64,000 bases of DNA, taken from positions 124,001-188,000 of the forward strand of contig KV419399.1 of the NCBI GenBank assembly GCA_001630475.1, read 5' to 3'. The notes under the pieces were generated by a model. The model was given only the letters and a program-made list of their open reading frames with translations. It had not been told where the DNA came from and did no database searches. Positions 43,994-55,227 of the stretch are shown piece after piece. The stretch is from Sistotremastrum niveocremeum HHB9708 (lineage: Eukaryota; Basidiomycota; Agaricomycetes; Sistotremastrales; Sistotremastraceae). A program made the translations under genes and the position numbers. Numbering within the stretch: position 1 is the stretch's first letter; the number at the start of each line of letters is the position of its first letter.

Positions 43994-45404
43994 TTACAAG
44001 CACTGAGAGTAGTAGGCTGATGACGATGAATTAGATCAACTGCATGATAGAATTGGACACTGAGACTCACGGTTGGAGACAGTGCAAGTGGATCCTGAGG
44101 CGCAGACGGTTCCACCGGTCCAGCCTTGGCCACCACATTGACCGTACTTGGGAACGGTAGCAGTGTTTGATGAAGAGGAGCTGGAGCTAGTCTTGGTCGA
44201 GCTGGTGGTAGTGGTGGTGGACTTGGTGGTGGAAGAAGTGGTAGTGGTGGTAGACTTGCTGGTGCTGGAGGTGGTAGTCGTCGACTTGGTGGAGCTGGAG
44301 CTGGAGCTTGAGCTTGAGCCACCGGTGCTGCCGAGGCAGGTGCTCTTAGCGGATCCAGCGTAGAGAGGGGGGCCGGGGATCTGGTAGGTGGTCTGAGTCT
44401 GAGCGGCGTTGCTGTAGAGATCGAGGTTGATGCCAGGGTCAGAGTTGGAGTAGGCACCGGGGAAGGTCACGAGCTCGGCGGCAGTGGGAGCAAGGCTGCC
44501 TCCTCCAACGATGTTGATTTGTGCACATTCAGGGTAGAATTGGGCGGGGAGAGAGTGCTTAGGAGCAGATGAGACGACAACGATACTGACTCATGAGAAG
44601 AAGACTTACGAGGGCGATAGTCTCGAAACGGATGAGGTAGTTGCCGGAGGGGACAGAGGCAGGGATGGTGGTGGTCCATGAGCTATTCTGGTTGATCATC
44701 TGACCGTCACCCCATTGACCATTGCCGACAGTTCCGCTGATCAAACCGCACTGGTCTATAGTTTGTTTTGTTAATGATTCGCGTCTCACACCGAGCCAAT
44801 AAACTTGCCAATTTTGAACTGAAAGACATGATTGTGAGAGATGAAAAAGAAGGAAGTTGCGAGAACATACCCATTTGAGGGTGTCCGAGTTGACACCAGT
44901 GCAGGAGCTACCAGGGCATTGAGCGAGGTAGGTCAACTGATGCGCGATATTTAGGCTCATTCACCGACTAAGGACGTTTAGAAACATACCATGGGGCCAA
45001 GAGCATGGGGCCAGATCTGGTTCCAGTAGGCCGTGATCGCAGAACCAGCCTGGACGGTGGCAGTGAGCTGGAGAGCTCCTGAAGCACCATTGTCATTGCA
45101 AGAGATGGTGGGATCGGTGGCATCCTGGATCGGGTTACTGGAAGGCATGAGAACTAATACTCAACCTTCACAAAAGGATCCACATACTAGGTGGACCAGG
45201 GGCGCTGGATAGAAGTCTGTCCAGTGGGCGAGTTGTATGGTTGCCAACCCCTTCGACCAAACAGTCAGGAAAAGATAGAGATATAGAGGGTTCGAGCACT
45301 TACCAGTACCAGTTACCAGCATTAGCGTAGGAAAGGACACCGCCGTGAGCGGCGACCTGGGTAACACCAACAGCAGCAAGAGCGAATGCAGCGACAGAGA
45401 ACAT
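43994..45404 (-). CDS. AA9 lytic polysaccharide monooxygenase with CBM1 (LPMO 1)
   Basis: This is a secreted copper enzyme that cleaves cellulose oxidatively (AA9, formerly GH61). The signal peptide [19 protein letters not shown] is followed directly by HGGVLSY, giving the N-terminal His of the copper brace. The second copper His is in WPHALGPM and the axial Tyr in [13 protein letters not shown]. After the catalytic domain a Cys (AKSTCLG) precedes a Ser/Thr-rich linker. A C-terminal CBM1 follows ([20 protein letters not shown], ending YYSQCL). The product is about 347 residues in eight exons, including a 10-nt exon at 44809-44818 (FKI plus one base) followed by a GC-AG intron (GCAAGT donor). 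Stop TAA 43994-43996; start ATG 45402-45404. It is the first of three tandem paralogues. Confidence 0.95.
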
Positions 45405-46860
45405 TGTCGGAAAAGGGAGGATCGAGGAGATGAGGTCCTGAATGAAATTCGGGCCTCTTTTGTACTTTTCAGACCACTTGACGTAGGGCCATAAGACCAG
45501 GGAGAAATAGACTGTGTGCCTTTCGCATTGCCGGAGCCGTTGAACGAAGAGGATGCCGCGAGCGTGCCGTCAAACAAAATGCTCACTGACTGCAACGAAG
45601 ACGGCCATTCTTCGCGCTGGGGATTCGAATAAACCCCGCATCCCGGCTATAGATCCGACACCAGAGCACGCTGTGGTCGGTTCAGGGCAGCGCGCTGTTG
45701 TTCATGATTTCGCCGTCGAACAGGTGATGATCGTCGATGATGGCGAGCAGGACTCACACCAAGCAAGCAAGAGCACGTTGACTAGTGATGTCGAGGCGAA
45801 CGAACGACTGGGATATCCAGAGCCGTTTTCCGTAAAGTCTTAGCACTCAAATGGCGCAAAAAATCCGGACGGGATGATCGACCCAATTGACTTGGTAACG
45901 GGAAATCGAAGACGAGGTGTTTCCGAAAAACGTCAGCGGGGAAAGCCATTTGGTCATCACGTGATGCCTCAAATGCGAGGGAAAAAGGAATGTCCTTCGC
46001 GTCCGATACAACGTGTCTGATCACTCGTTCGGTTTCGCGTCACGATTCGTCGAGAACATGGGCCTGCGATCGTTGGCAGTGAGCATTTTTCGGCGAAAGT
46101 AGCTCGTTTATTTGATCAGTGCCAGTAAACAAGACCCGACCAGTGAATCCGAACGTAGTGAGTGACCTATCGAGCTGACGTAGCTAACTGTTGTGCTTAC
46201 ATAGCACCGGACAGGAAAGTGACCGTGAAACTGAAGACTTTCTAGAATGAGATCCGAACTAGAATGTTCCTCTGTTCCCCTAGCTGCTGCTCACCACCTC
46301 CGTGATTAGCCCGGTGATCTCAATGGCAAGCATTGAACTGGGGAATGCAAGTTGTTCCAAACACACATGCATACCATGCCATTCAGATATCAGCGCTTCT
46401 AGTTCTCACTGAAAAACAGACGTACTTTCCCTTTTTCTTCTAGCTCTTGGCGTCAGCTGCGAGTGGCGGCCAGAAGCTTAGCATGTCCGTTCAATGTATT
46501 TGGGTTCATCTTTCAGCCAGGCTTCTTTTCCTGTCAATACGCGGAGAATGTTCGAGATCGTCAGTGCACTCCATTTGATGATCGCCGCCCTGGAAAATGG
46601 CCATAAGGATTATAAACACTGCGGCAAGCAAACTTGCCGTGGCTTGTGATTCAAAGAGACCATTGAGATTGATCGAGTATTAGGCTATTTCAACAGCTTA
46701 ATGCGGATCAAGAACCTGACGTGCCTTGCCTTCGGCAGACCAATGTAGGGAATAGTTCAAGGACTGTTGCCGCTCATTTAAAAGCAAGGTGAAGATCGTA
46801 ATCGATGATGATATCAATTGACTCGGAACTAATAAACAATGAGCAATTAAATGACTACGC
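45405..46860. promoter_or_regulatory. LPMO 1 upstream region
   Basis: 1.46 kb without a gene. On the minus strand a TACAAAAG stretch lies about 60-70 bp upstream of the ATG, a weak TATA-like box. A CTGGGG (46338-46343) fits the SYGGRG consensus of the CreA/Cre1 carbon-catabolite repressor, which is expected by chance at this length. No repeat was recognised. Confidence 0.35.
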
Positions 46861-48264
46861 TTAAGTGCATTGGGAATAGTAGGCTGAAAGAAATAAATGG
46901 TTAGACTCTGATAAAAGGGTGCGTCGGAGGAAACTTACGGTTGGAAGCAGTGCAAGTAGAACCAGCAGCGCAAACAGTTCCCCCAGTCCAACCAGCTCCT
47001 CCACACTGTCCGTACTTAGGAACGGTAGATCCAGAAGGCGAGGTGCTAGAAGAGGAGGAAGTCTTGGTGGTGCTAGTCGTGGTGGTGGTGCTCTTGGTGG
47101 AGGAGCTCGTCGTGGTAGTAGAGGTGCTCTTGCTGGTGCTAGAGGTGGTAGTGCTAGTAGTCTTGGTGCTTGAGCTCGAGCTTGATGAACCTGCTCCAGC
47201 GGCGCCGGCATACAAGGGAGGTCCGGGGATCTGGTAGGTGGTCTGGGTTTGAGCGGCGTTGCTGTAGAGATCGATAGCGATGCCGGGGTCTGAGTTAGAG
47301 TATGCTCCGGGGAATGAGACGAGTTCTGCCGCGGTAGGGGCAAGGCTTCCACCGCCGACGATGTTGATCTGGGCACATTCGGGGTAGAACTGGGCGGGTT
47401 GAGAGTGCTGGACTGATGTCAGAGAGGGAAATCGTCATCGAGATGAGGTCACTCACGAGTGCGATGGTCTCGAATCTGATCAAGTAGTTGCCGCTCGGGA
47501 CGGATGCCGGGATGGTCGTGGTCCAGGAGCTGTTTTGGTCGATCATCTTGCCATCACCCCAGTAACCTTTGTAAACAGTTCCGCTGATCAGACCGGATTG
47601 ATCTTTTGGTTCACAGTCAGGAATGAATATCGAGATATGCGTTTTCTGGACTAACCAATCTTGAACTGGAAAAGAACAAGGCCGTCAGATGCACGAATTT
47701 TATGAGACTGTAAGCCGAATGGACATACCCATTTCAAGGTGTTGGCGTTGACACCCGTGCAGGAAGAACCGGGACATTGACCGAGGTAAGTTAACTGAAA
47801 GAAATTTCAGTATACAGTATGATCCAATTATGGACTAGAGGCCTACCATGGGGCCGTAAGGGTGAGGCCAGATCTGATTCCAGTACGCAGTGATTGCCGA
47901 ACCGGCCTGGACGGTGGCGGTGAGCTGAAGAGCGCCGGAAGTACCATCGTCGTTGCAAGCAATGGTTTTGTCGGTGGCATCTTGGATGGGGTTGCTGTCG
48001 TCGCGTACTTTAGCATTGACGACTGACTGTCGCATACCATTGGTCTTACTAAGTAGCCCAGGGACGCTGGATAGAAGTCTGTCCAGTAGGCGAGTTGTAT
48101 GGTTGCCAGCCCCTGCGAAAAAAATTGAGCATAGTGTATTGCACGGTATATAATGTTTCTCACCAATACCAGTTGCCGGCGTTGGAGTAAGAGAGGACAC
48201 CACCGTGGGCGGCGACCTTAGCGGTGCAAGCAGCTGCGATAACCAAAGAGCTGATAGAGAACAT
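46861..48264 (-). CDS. AA9 lytic polysaccharide monooxygenase with CBM1 (LPMO 2)
   Basis: This is the middle paralogue. The signal peptide [19 protein letters not shown] precedes [15 protein letters not shown] (copper His). Other landmarks are [24 protein letters not shown], a Ser/Thr linker and the CBM1 ([20 protein letters not shown], ending YYSQCT with TAA at 46861-46863). The 10-nt exon is at 47656-47665, but here the next intron has a normal GT donor (GTTAGT). Unlike LPMO 1 and 3 it has Ser instead of Cys in DQSGL and lacks the Cys before the linker. A TATAAA box (minus strand, 48324-48329) lies about 60 bp upstream of the ATG at 48262-48264. Confidence 0.95.
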
Positions 48265-48323
48265 AGGAGAAGATGAACGAAGCAGCTCTGGGATGCCAGA
48301 TAGGATGCCACGGTGAAGTGTTC

Positions 48324-48329
48324 TTTATA
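48324..48329 (-). promoter_or_regulatory. TATA box of LPMO 2
   Basis: The minus strand reads CTATAAAGAAC, a good match to TATAAA, about 60 bp upstream of the ATG. Confidence 0.55.
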
Positions 48330-48801
48330 GTAGTTCAAGACGTTGTCAGCCCATATGCGTGGATAAACTACGATAGCGACATGTTCAAAAGGATGCGCCA
48401 TGTTCCCCAGAACGGTCATTCCTCGCCAAAGAAGACGAGACGGGACACCTGGCTTCTGTGCAGCAACCTTGGACCCTTTCGGAGAGGGCAAACAACGCAT
48501 GTGGAGAGGCTCAAAAATTCGCGGTTCCTTCAAGTTCACCTTCATAAGCTCAGTTCGGAATTCAGCCCAATCTCAACAGAAACAGCCCCTGAGAGTGCAT
48601 AAGTAATCTTGGTTGACCCACAGGTTTCGACAAGTTTTCGTCAAGTATAATCAGAAATTTAGAAGAACAAGGTGGAGCACCCATACGCATAAAGATCGGG
48701 TATTCCATTCGCGCGGTCGAGACGAGGTAGAAGTCGCGTCTCGTCGGTTGAGTATACGATAACTGCCCGACGACTGGCCCAGGACGTTCCCACCTTTCTT
48801 G

Positions 48802-48824
48802 GCGGGGTTAGTCGATCACTGGGG
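48802..48824. promoter_or_regulatory. Paired CreA/Cre1-like sites upstream of LPMO 2
   Basis: GCGGGG (48802-48807) and CTGGGG (48819-48824) lie 11 bp apart in the same orientation. Both match SYGGRG, the consensus of the fungal carbon-catabolite repressor. Close pairs are the functional arrangement known for CreA. They are about 540 bp upstream of the LPMO 2 start. Function is inferred only. Confidence 0.35.
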
Positions 48825-49728
48825 ACGAAGAAATCTGGCGAAGTTCAAACTGTAAGCTCGTACCAGAAAAGCTGCTAAATCGATTAGCTTTGAATCAACC
48901 CAAGTGATATTATCAATCGTTCTGAAGAGATGCGCTGATGATCGACAGAAATTTCGATGGCGAACGTTGTGACACGAACGAATTCAAGCTCCGTTTTTCC
49001 ACGGTAGGCGCGACTCCCGCCTTCACCAACTCCACAACAATAAATCTTCGGGATACATTGTCAGTAGTTCGGCTCCAAATGCATCCGTACATCCGCGACT
49101 GTTGCTGCGAACAACACGAGATCGAACCGCAGATCTGAGTGATCAGCGCAAGACCCTGGATCTCGATTGTACTCATCTCGGGATCATATGACGTCATGCA
49201 GGGACAAATAAATTCCCCGGCGACTCAACTAACACCGGGCCCTTTGCTTGAAACATTGGATGGGTACCGCGACAACGAGATTCTTCAATTTCTGATAGCA
49301 ATTCACCGGTATTTCTGGAGTGCTTGAAAGCCAGAAAGTTGACTTCACCGCGTCAAGAAAACATTGCACAGAAGAGCAGGAATATTACATCAGCCCAACC
49401 CGACGATGCATTCACAACTTCCCGAAACTCACTTTTAATCCAGGACTTGCATCTGACCCAAGGAAATACTCTTCTTCTGACTAGCGACAGCTGCACCCCC
49501 AGTATACAGATTTAGGATTACACGGCGGCGTGTCTTCAGTGTTACCCCTAAATCTAATTTTATTAGAGTGTCTTTGAATCACGCCTTGTTCACAGAGTTG
49601 ATGGAAGCACCGATTTTTTTGAAAACACGAATGAATCCAGGTTTACTAGTAATAAGGTACATTGCGTACATAATGATAACAAATATATACGCAATTTTCT
49701 TCCTCCTCCACCTACTCTTTCAAGCTCA

Positions 49729-51119
49729 TTACAGGCATTGGGAATAGTATGCTAAAACCTCAGAGTTAGCACGATTTTTGGCCAAGACACAGTTTGCGCT
49801 TACGGTTAGAGACGGTACAGGTGGAGCCAGCAGCGCAGGTAGTAGGTCCAGTGTATCCAGATCCACCGCACTGGCCGTACTTCGCGACGCCTCCGGTAGT
49901 AGAGGAAGTGCTGGAAGTCTTGGACGACGTGGAGGTCGTGGTGGAGGTGCTCTTGGAGGTGCTGCTAGAGGTGGTAGAAGTGGTGCTCTTGGTGCTAGAG
50001 CTGCTTGACGAGCTGCTAGAGCTTGAGGTCGAGCCTCCGGCGTTGCCGAGGCACTGACTCTTGGCAGCACCGGCGTAGAGAGGAGGTCCGGGGATGGGGT
50101 AAGAGGTCTGAGCGTCGGCTGCGGCGGTGTAGAGATCGACATCGAGACCAGGGTCAGTGTTGGAGTAGGCACCGGGGAAAGTAACGAGCTCAGCAGCGGT
50201 GGGAGCGAGGCTGCCTCCTCCGACAATGTTGATTTGGGCACATTCGGGGTAGAATTGGGCGGGGAGAGAGTGCTACGGAGATGGTTAAACGGCAGGACTA
50301 CCGATATTAGAAAAGAAAACTTACGAGAGCGATGGTCTCGAAACGGATGAGGTAGTTGCCGGAGGGGACAGAAGCGGGGATGGTGGTGGTCCAAGAGCTG
50401 TTCTGGTTGATCATCTGACCGTCACCCCAAGAGCCATCTCCGACAGTTCCACTGATCAATCCACACTCGTCTGAACGCAGCCGTTAGAGAGACGAAAAGT
50501 AGGAACACAATACAACTTGCCGATTTTGAACTGAAGAAATGAGAATGAGCAATCGAACCGTCGCTAAAGATATTGCACTTACCCATTCAAGAGTGTTGGA
50601 GTTAACTCCGGTACAGGTGCTGCCAGGGCATGCTGCAAGGTAGGTAAGCTAGTAGATGGATGAGATTTTCCAAAACGTTCATGAATGAGCGGGATTTACC
50701 ATCGGTCCCAGAGCGTGAGGCCATATTTGATTCCAGTATGCGGTTATGGCAGAGCCGGCCTCGACGGTGGCCGTGAGCTGAAGGGCGCCGGAAGTGCCGT
50801 CGTCGTTACAGGCGAGCTGAGGATCAGTAGCATCCGTAATGGGGTTGCTAGATAGTTTTGGTACATGACATGAGATGGATCAGAGAGCTTCCTCGAAACC
50901 CTTACTAAGTGGACCAGGGTCGCTCAATGCTGGTCTGGCCGGTTGGGGTGTCGTATGGTGCCCATCCCCTGAGGAGAGCTTAGAAACAAGACCTAACGAT
51001 GCGGAGATCACTCCTCACCAGTACCAGTTACCCGCGTTGGAATAAGAGAGGACACCACCGTGCGCAGCGACACTGCTGATACCAGTAGCTACGAGGACGA
51101 GAGCAGTAACAGAGAACAT
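49729..51119 (-). CDS. AA9 lytic polysaccharide monooxygenase with CBM1 (LPMO 3)
   Basis: This is the third tandem paralogue. The signal peptide [19 protein letters not shown] precedes [15 protein letters not shown]. The catalytic domain shows WPHALGPM, the DECGLISG loop with its extra Cys and [13 protein letters not shown]. It is followed by AKSQCLG, a Ser/Thr linker and the CBM1 ([20 protein letters not shown], ending YYSQCL with TAA at 49729-49731). The 10-nt exon is at 50521-50530 and is followed by a GC-AG intron (GCAAGT), as in LPMO 1. The start is ATG 51117-51119. Sequence, cysteine pattern and splice site place it closer to LPMO 1 than to the adjacent LPMO 2. Confidence 0.95.
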
Positions 51120-52605
51120 GGTTCAAGAGAGCGAACTGTGAAGATGCTGAGGAAACTCTTCTGCGAAGCGAGCAGTCCTTTAAGTAGACTTCTGTGTGTT
51201 TGACGTACACTCTGGCACGAAACTAGCATGAGCCGAAGACCCCTCAAGAAATGCTTCCTCGGATCCTTGCCGCCAAAACGGCAGTCCTAGACACGAGGAA
51301 CGGCCAACGATGAAGTCACAAAAGCGCATAGATCGAGTACAGTTTTTGCGTAGACGGCCCGCTATAGCTAAAGAAAGATGAAGAAGGCCTGAGGGTGGAA
51401 GTTTAGGTGTATCTGACAGCGACCCCGGAGAGGTCAAAAATAGCGGCAGCGGTGCCACTCCACTTCTTTCGAGGAGGCGAGCCAAATCTGGCATTTGTTG
51501 GCGTTAGCACCAAGGGTTCGTATTATATCCCACGACTGAGCCCAGATCGAAACAAAGTTGAGTCATTGGCGGCTTGGCATTGTATCGTCTGCACAAGCCC
51601 TCTTTCTCCAGTGCTCAAGGTGGAAAATCCAGACCGCCTAATTGAGCGATAACTTATCGCAAAATGATCGGGAAGGTCTCGTTTATGCGTCGGAAACGCA
51701 GAAGCCAAATGAATCAGAGTTGTCGAACACGAGATGTTTCCGAGCGGCGCGACAAGTTCGGAAAATCATCAGAGTACGAATCCGCACATCGCCCAGATAG
51801 ATCACATGTGCCGATGGCCGGGTTATGACGACGGAATAGAATGATGACCACACGATCATCTATAGACAACGAGTGCCCGATGTATGTTCCGCTGAACTGG
51901 GTTGCCGCATGCGTCGCGTCGGCCACAGAAAACCGACGGGACAAATTCGCTTCGCGCCGCCCATCGCTCTTCAGTCGATCCTACCGAGATAACAATCAGC
52001 GTGGGAGGTTTATATATAGCTCAGCTGAGCTATATATCCTAGAGCTTGTTAAGGATAAGTAGTGATTGTTTGCCCGGCCGAGTAGTAAGGTGTTCAAGTA
52101 CGATCCATTCGATTTCGGCAGGCGTTTTCGCTGAGGGTCGATGTTGTATTGTTGTTCTCAATGACAGAGCCAACTTGGACAGAGCCGGGTATGTAGGACT
52201 ATTTCGACCACAAGTGTGGGAGTCGGCAGGTCAGATGCGGCCACAACTGGCCCACAAGTCTTCAGTAGCACTTGTAGAGCCTTAGACTGAAAGTATTTTA
52301 GGAGCCGGATAACCGAATTGATCATGAAACTGGATACGATACTGAGTAGTGAAGAACTTCAGCATACGGCCTGACCCTGCGCAAGAGTGCAGGTGAAGTT
52401 CGCCAAACTGTGCACAAATATTGTACGGAGACGGTCTCCACACTTGAGCGCTGAGCCGTCTCTCACGAGCATCTGTTAATCTAGCCTTCCAATAAGCGTT
52501 CCTTCTCAGGCAATAACCGCTGCAAATCAGAACAGATAAGGATCATGAAAGCCATGCGTCCTCAATTTCGCAGCAACAAACAGTGCTATCGCCTTAGCTC
52601 GAGCC
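51120..52605. other. LPMO 3 upstream region and divergent spacer to the monooxygenase gene
   Basis: 1.49 kb separates the LPMO 3 start and the FAD monooxygenase start. A CCGGGG on the minus strand (51423-51428) matches the CreA consensus. A 26-bp perfect palindrome (52012-52037) is listed separately. No gene was recognised. Confidence 0.4.
52012..52037. repeat. 26-bp perfect palindrome
   Basis: ATATATAGCTCAG is followed immediately by its exact complement CTGAGCTATATAT, with no loop. The centre contains CAGCTG (E-box type) inside GCTCAGCTGAGC. It lies about 570 bp upstream of the FAD monooxygenase ATG and 890 bp upstream of LPMO 3. It could be a dimeric factor site or a chance AT-rich palindrome. 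Confidence 0.7.
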
Positions 52606-54361
52606 ATGACTGAGGATGGACAAAGGTTCAGCATCGCAATCATGTAAGCAACCGTCGTTCTTTCGTTTTTGGCACATCTTGACTATTTCCTTGCAAAGTG
52701 GCGGCGGGATTGCAGGCGCTTGTCTGGCAGGAGGCCTGGCAAGACATCCAGGGATCAAAATCGACATATATGAAGCCACTGAAGCTTTTGCAGAAATTGG
52801 TGCTGGCATCAGTGTATGGAAGCGTACTCTTGATTTGTTGAAGAAGCTTGGGATGGAAGAACACTTCATGAAAATTTCCACGTTCCCCAAAAAGGATGCA
52901 GCGAGTGAGTGTAGTCAAAAGCCGTCTTGAGGACTTGTCTGATAATCATTCTTTCGTCGTACTAGATCTCGCCTTTCATTTTCGAAAATCTGATCAAGAA
53001 CATGGGCAAACGTTCCATACGTGGGAGTTGGAAGGTATGAACAATGAAATCGATCTCTTGGGTGGCCCTAAGATATGAATTCAGGTGGAATGACCACTTT
53101 TCATCGCGCACAGTTCTTGGACGCTCTGGTGAAAGCCCTGCCAGCAGGATGTGCTCACTTCGAGAAGAAATGCGTTTCATACAATCAAGATCAATCCCAA
53201 GGACTCGTCAGCATACAATTCGAAGATGGCACCACGGCCGTCGCGGACGCAGTCATTGCATGTGACGGTATTGGATCAGTAATCCGTGGTCAGATGTATC
53301 GAGAGGAGGCAAAGAAGCACAGCGATGACAGTTTCCTTGAATATGTTCATCCGATCTGGAGTGGTCGACTTGCATACCGAGTCGTTTTCCCCTCTGCGAA
53401 ATTGAAGGAAGTGTCACCTTCGCATCGAAACCTGACAACCCCACACATGGTATGCCAAACCGTTTGAAGGCCTAAGCTCCTTCTCATATTTTTCTCTACA
53501 GTACTGTGGTAAAAATGCGGTAATTGATTTCCATCGCTGTTGCGTGTATTCGTCTTAAGTGATCAATCTATATAGCATATACTCGCATATCCCGTCATCC
53601 AAGGCACGGCCATCGGTCTCGTCGCGTATAATTCAGATTTCACGAAAGAAGGAACCTCCTTGGTAAAGGCAGACCTTCCGATTCCCTCGAGGGAAGACCT
53701 AAAAAGTCACTATGCTGGCTGGGAACAAGATGTTCAGGACATTCTCGAGGTATGTTACACTCCATATCACCATTTCATCTTCATTAAGGTTAGAAGTGTG
53801 CAGGGAGTCCGCCGCGGTGGGCTGTGCTCTCCTTGAAGCCTTTGCCATTCTATGTGCGAGACCGAGTCGCGCTCTTCGGTGACGCCGTGAGTAACTGATC
53901 ATCGTGTGCTCCGTAAAATATCCATCTTGTCCAGGCTCACGCTACTACGCCACATCAAGGAAGCGGCGCAGGGCTTGGCGTCGAGGTCAGTCGACCAGCT
54001 TCTCTGGAGATATTCTTCTGATTATCATTGAAAGGACGCGTTCATGCTCTCGCGTTTACTTGGAGACCCCTCAGTCAACAAACAAAACCTTCCTATCGCT
54101 CTGTTGGCTTATGAACGGGCCCGCCTTCCACGGACTCATCATGTCATGAAAGGGTCTCGACAATGTGGCTTCATCTTCGAGTTCAATGGGGCACCCGGAG
54201 ACAATCTTGAATTAGTTGGCAGGGAGATAGAGGTGCTGACCGAATGGATTACCACCACCGATCCTGAAGAAGATGTTGCTTCTGCATTGAGCTGGATGAA
54301 AGAACAACAATCTTTGGCGAAAGTGTGGGTCAGATGGCGCTTCAATGATTTCATTGACTGA
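52606..54361 (+). CDS. FAD-dependent monooxygenase (salicylate hydroxylase-like)
   Basis: This is a class A flavin monooxygenase that uses NAD(P)H and O2, typically to hydroxylate aromatic compounds. Exon 1 (MTEDGQRFSIAI) joins after a 71-nt intron to IGGGIAGACLAGGLARHPG, the FAD-binding GxGxxG. Further blocks are IGAGISVWKRTLDLLKKLGM, MTTFHRAQFLDALVKALPAG, AVIACDGIGSVIRGQ (DG motif) and HILAYPVIQGTAIGLVAYN. Last come DRVALFGDAAHATTPHQGSG and AGLGVEDAFMLSRLL (second FAD motif, GD..A). ATG is at 52606 and TGA at 54359-54361. About seven exons, with intact motifs. The exact substrate is unknown; lignin-derived phenolics are a reasonable guess in a decay fungus. Confidence 0.88.
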
Positions 54362-54431
54362 TCGGCTGAGACAGGGACAAAATTCTATGATCAACAGGAG
54401 GTCGGGGGAAACATTCTGGGCTTTGACCCGA

Positions 54432-55227
54432 TCACCATGGGACTGGGCTGGTGGCTGTGGCTGCTCTAAGTTGGTTGCAGGACGCGATATATAGATAGAA
54501 CGTGGTGCCTGGGGGGTAAGTCAGCAACGATAAGATTTATGATGAAAGCTACATACATATTCCGAAGAACCAGACGAAAGTGCTACAGCAAACACTAGTC
54601 AGAGACTGCCGTCTTTGAATGCGTTGACTCTCAATCACTCACCGGCTATTGGCCCAAGTGGTGTTATATTGATTTATATAGATGTAGTTGTATATGACGC
54701 GTGATACGAGGCTATGGCTCAATCAGATAGTGAAGGCAGATAGGCGTGATGCGCTTCTCACAATGCAAGGCAAGCTAGATTGACTGTATAATTGTCCAAC
54801 TCCGAATAGGTCGCAGCAAGGACAGCTCCGATGTAGATGGGCAGAACTTCATATCCATTCTGAGGCGTAAGAAAAGTCATCAGCTGATGATCATTTAGAC
54901 GCTGAGTTTATTTTTACCTGGTGAGCTCCTTGCATTCTAACAGCTTTCTCCACCAGTTCGCGAGGAGCCTTTGACTTGGCATGGTTTTCCACCGCACTTC
55001 GAGGAGCCAGCATGACACTTTCACGACATTAATTTGGGTACATGCATGAACTGAAGGCTATACTTCTCGGCAGGCAAATGCTGCGTGATTATGCTATACT
55101 GAAGGACGCGTCAGGCTCGAAATATCATGTCGTTGAAACTGCGTACCCTTTGCACTTGTGGTACCATGAGAAGTATCCATGCCGCCGGGATAGTGTACAG
55201 AGCTAATGGTGTGTTGAGGAAACTCAT
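54432..55227 (-). CDS. MAPEG-family membrane protein
   Basis: This belongs to the family of membrane-associated proteins in eicosanoid and glutathione metabolism (microsomal glutathione transferase-like), a small ER membrane protein with four helices. Exon 1 starts at ATG 55227 with MSFLNTPLALYTIPAAWILL. Later exons give APRSAVENHAKSKAPRELVE, then AVRMQGAHQ/NGYEVLPIYIGAVL (the family's AH.NG.E..P motif), HSLVSRVIYNYIYINQ, TFVWFFGI/CTTFYLYIASCNQLR. The stop is at 54432-54434. The first intron phase is not resolved by eye. The gene ends 70 bp from the end of the FAD monooxygenase and is divergent from UGGT (385 bp). Confidence 0.75.

Noticed and set aside
44148-44363. Val/Glu/Leu-rich plus-strand frame
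   Set aside because: It is the complement of the LPMO 1 Ser/Thr linker; similar mirror frames occur opposite the linkers of LPMO 2 (46941-47237) and LPMO 3 (49794-50057).
43994-54361. LPMO triplet plus FAD monooxygenase as a secondary-metabolite cluster
   Set aside because: No polyketide synthase, peptide synthetase, terpene cyclase, transporter or cluster regulator is nearby; adjacency is better explained by tandem duplication beside an unrelated gene.
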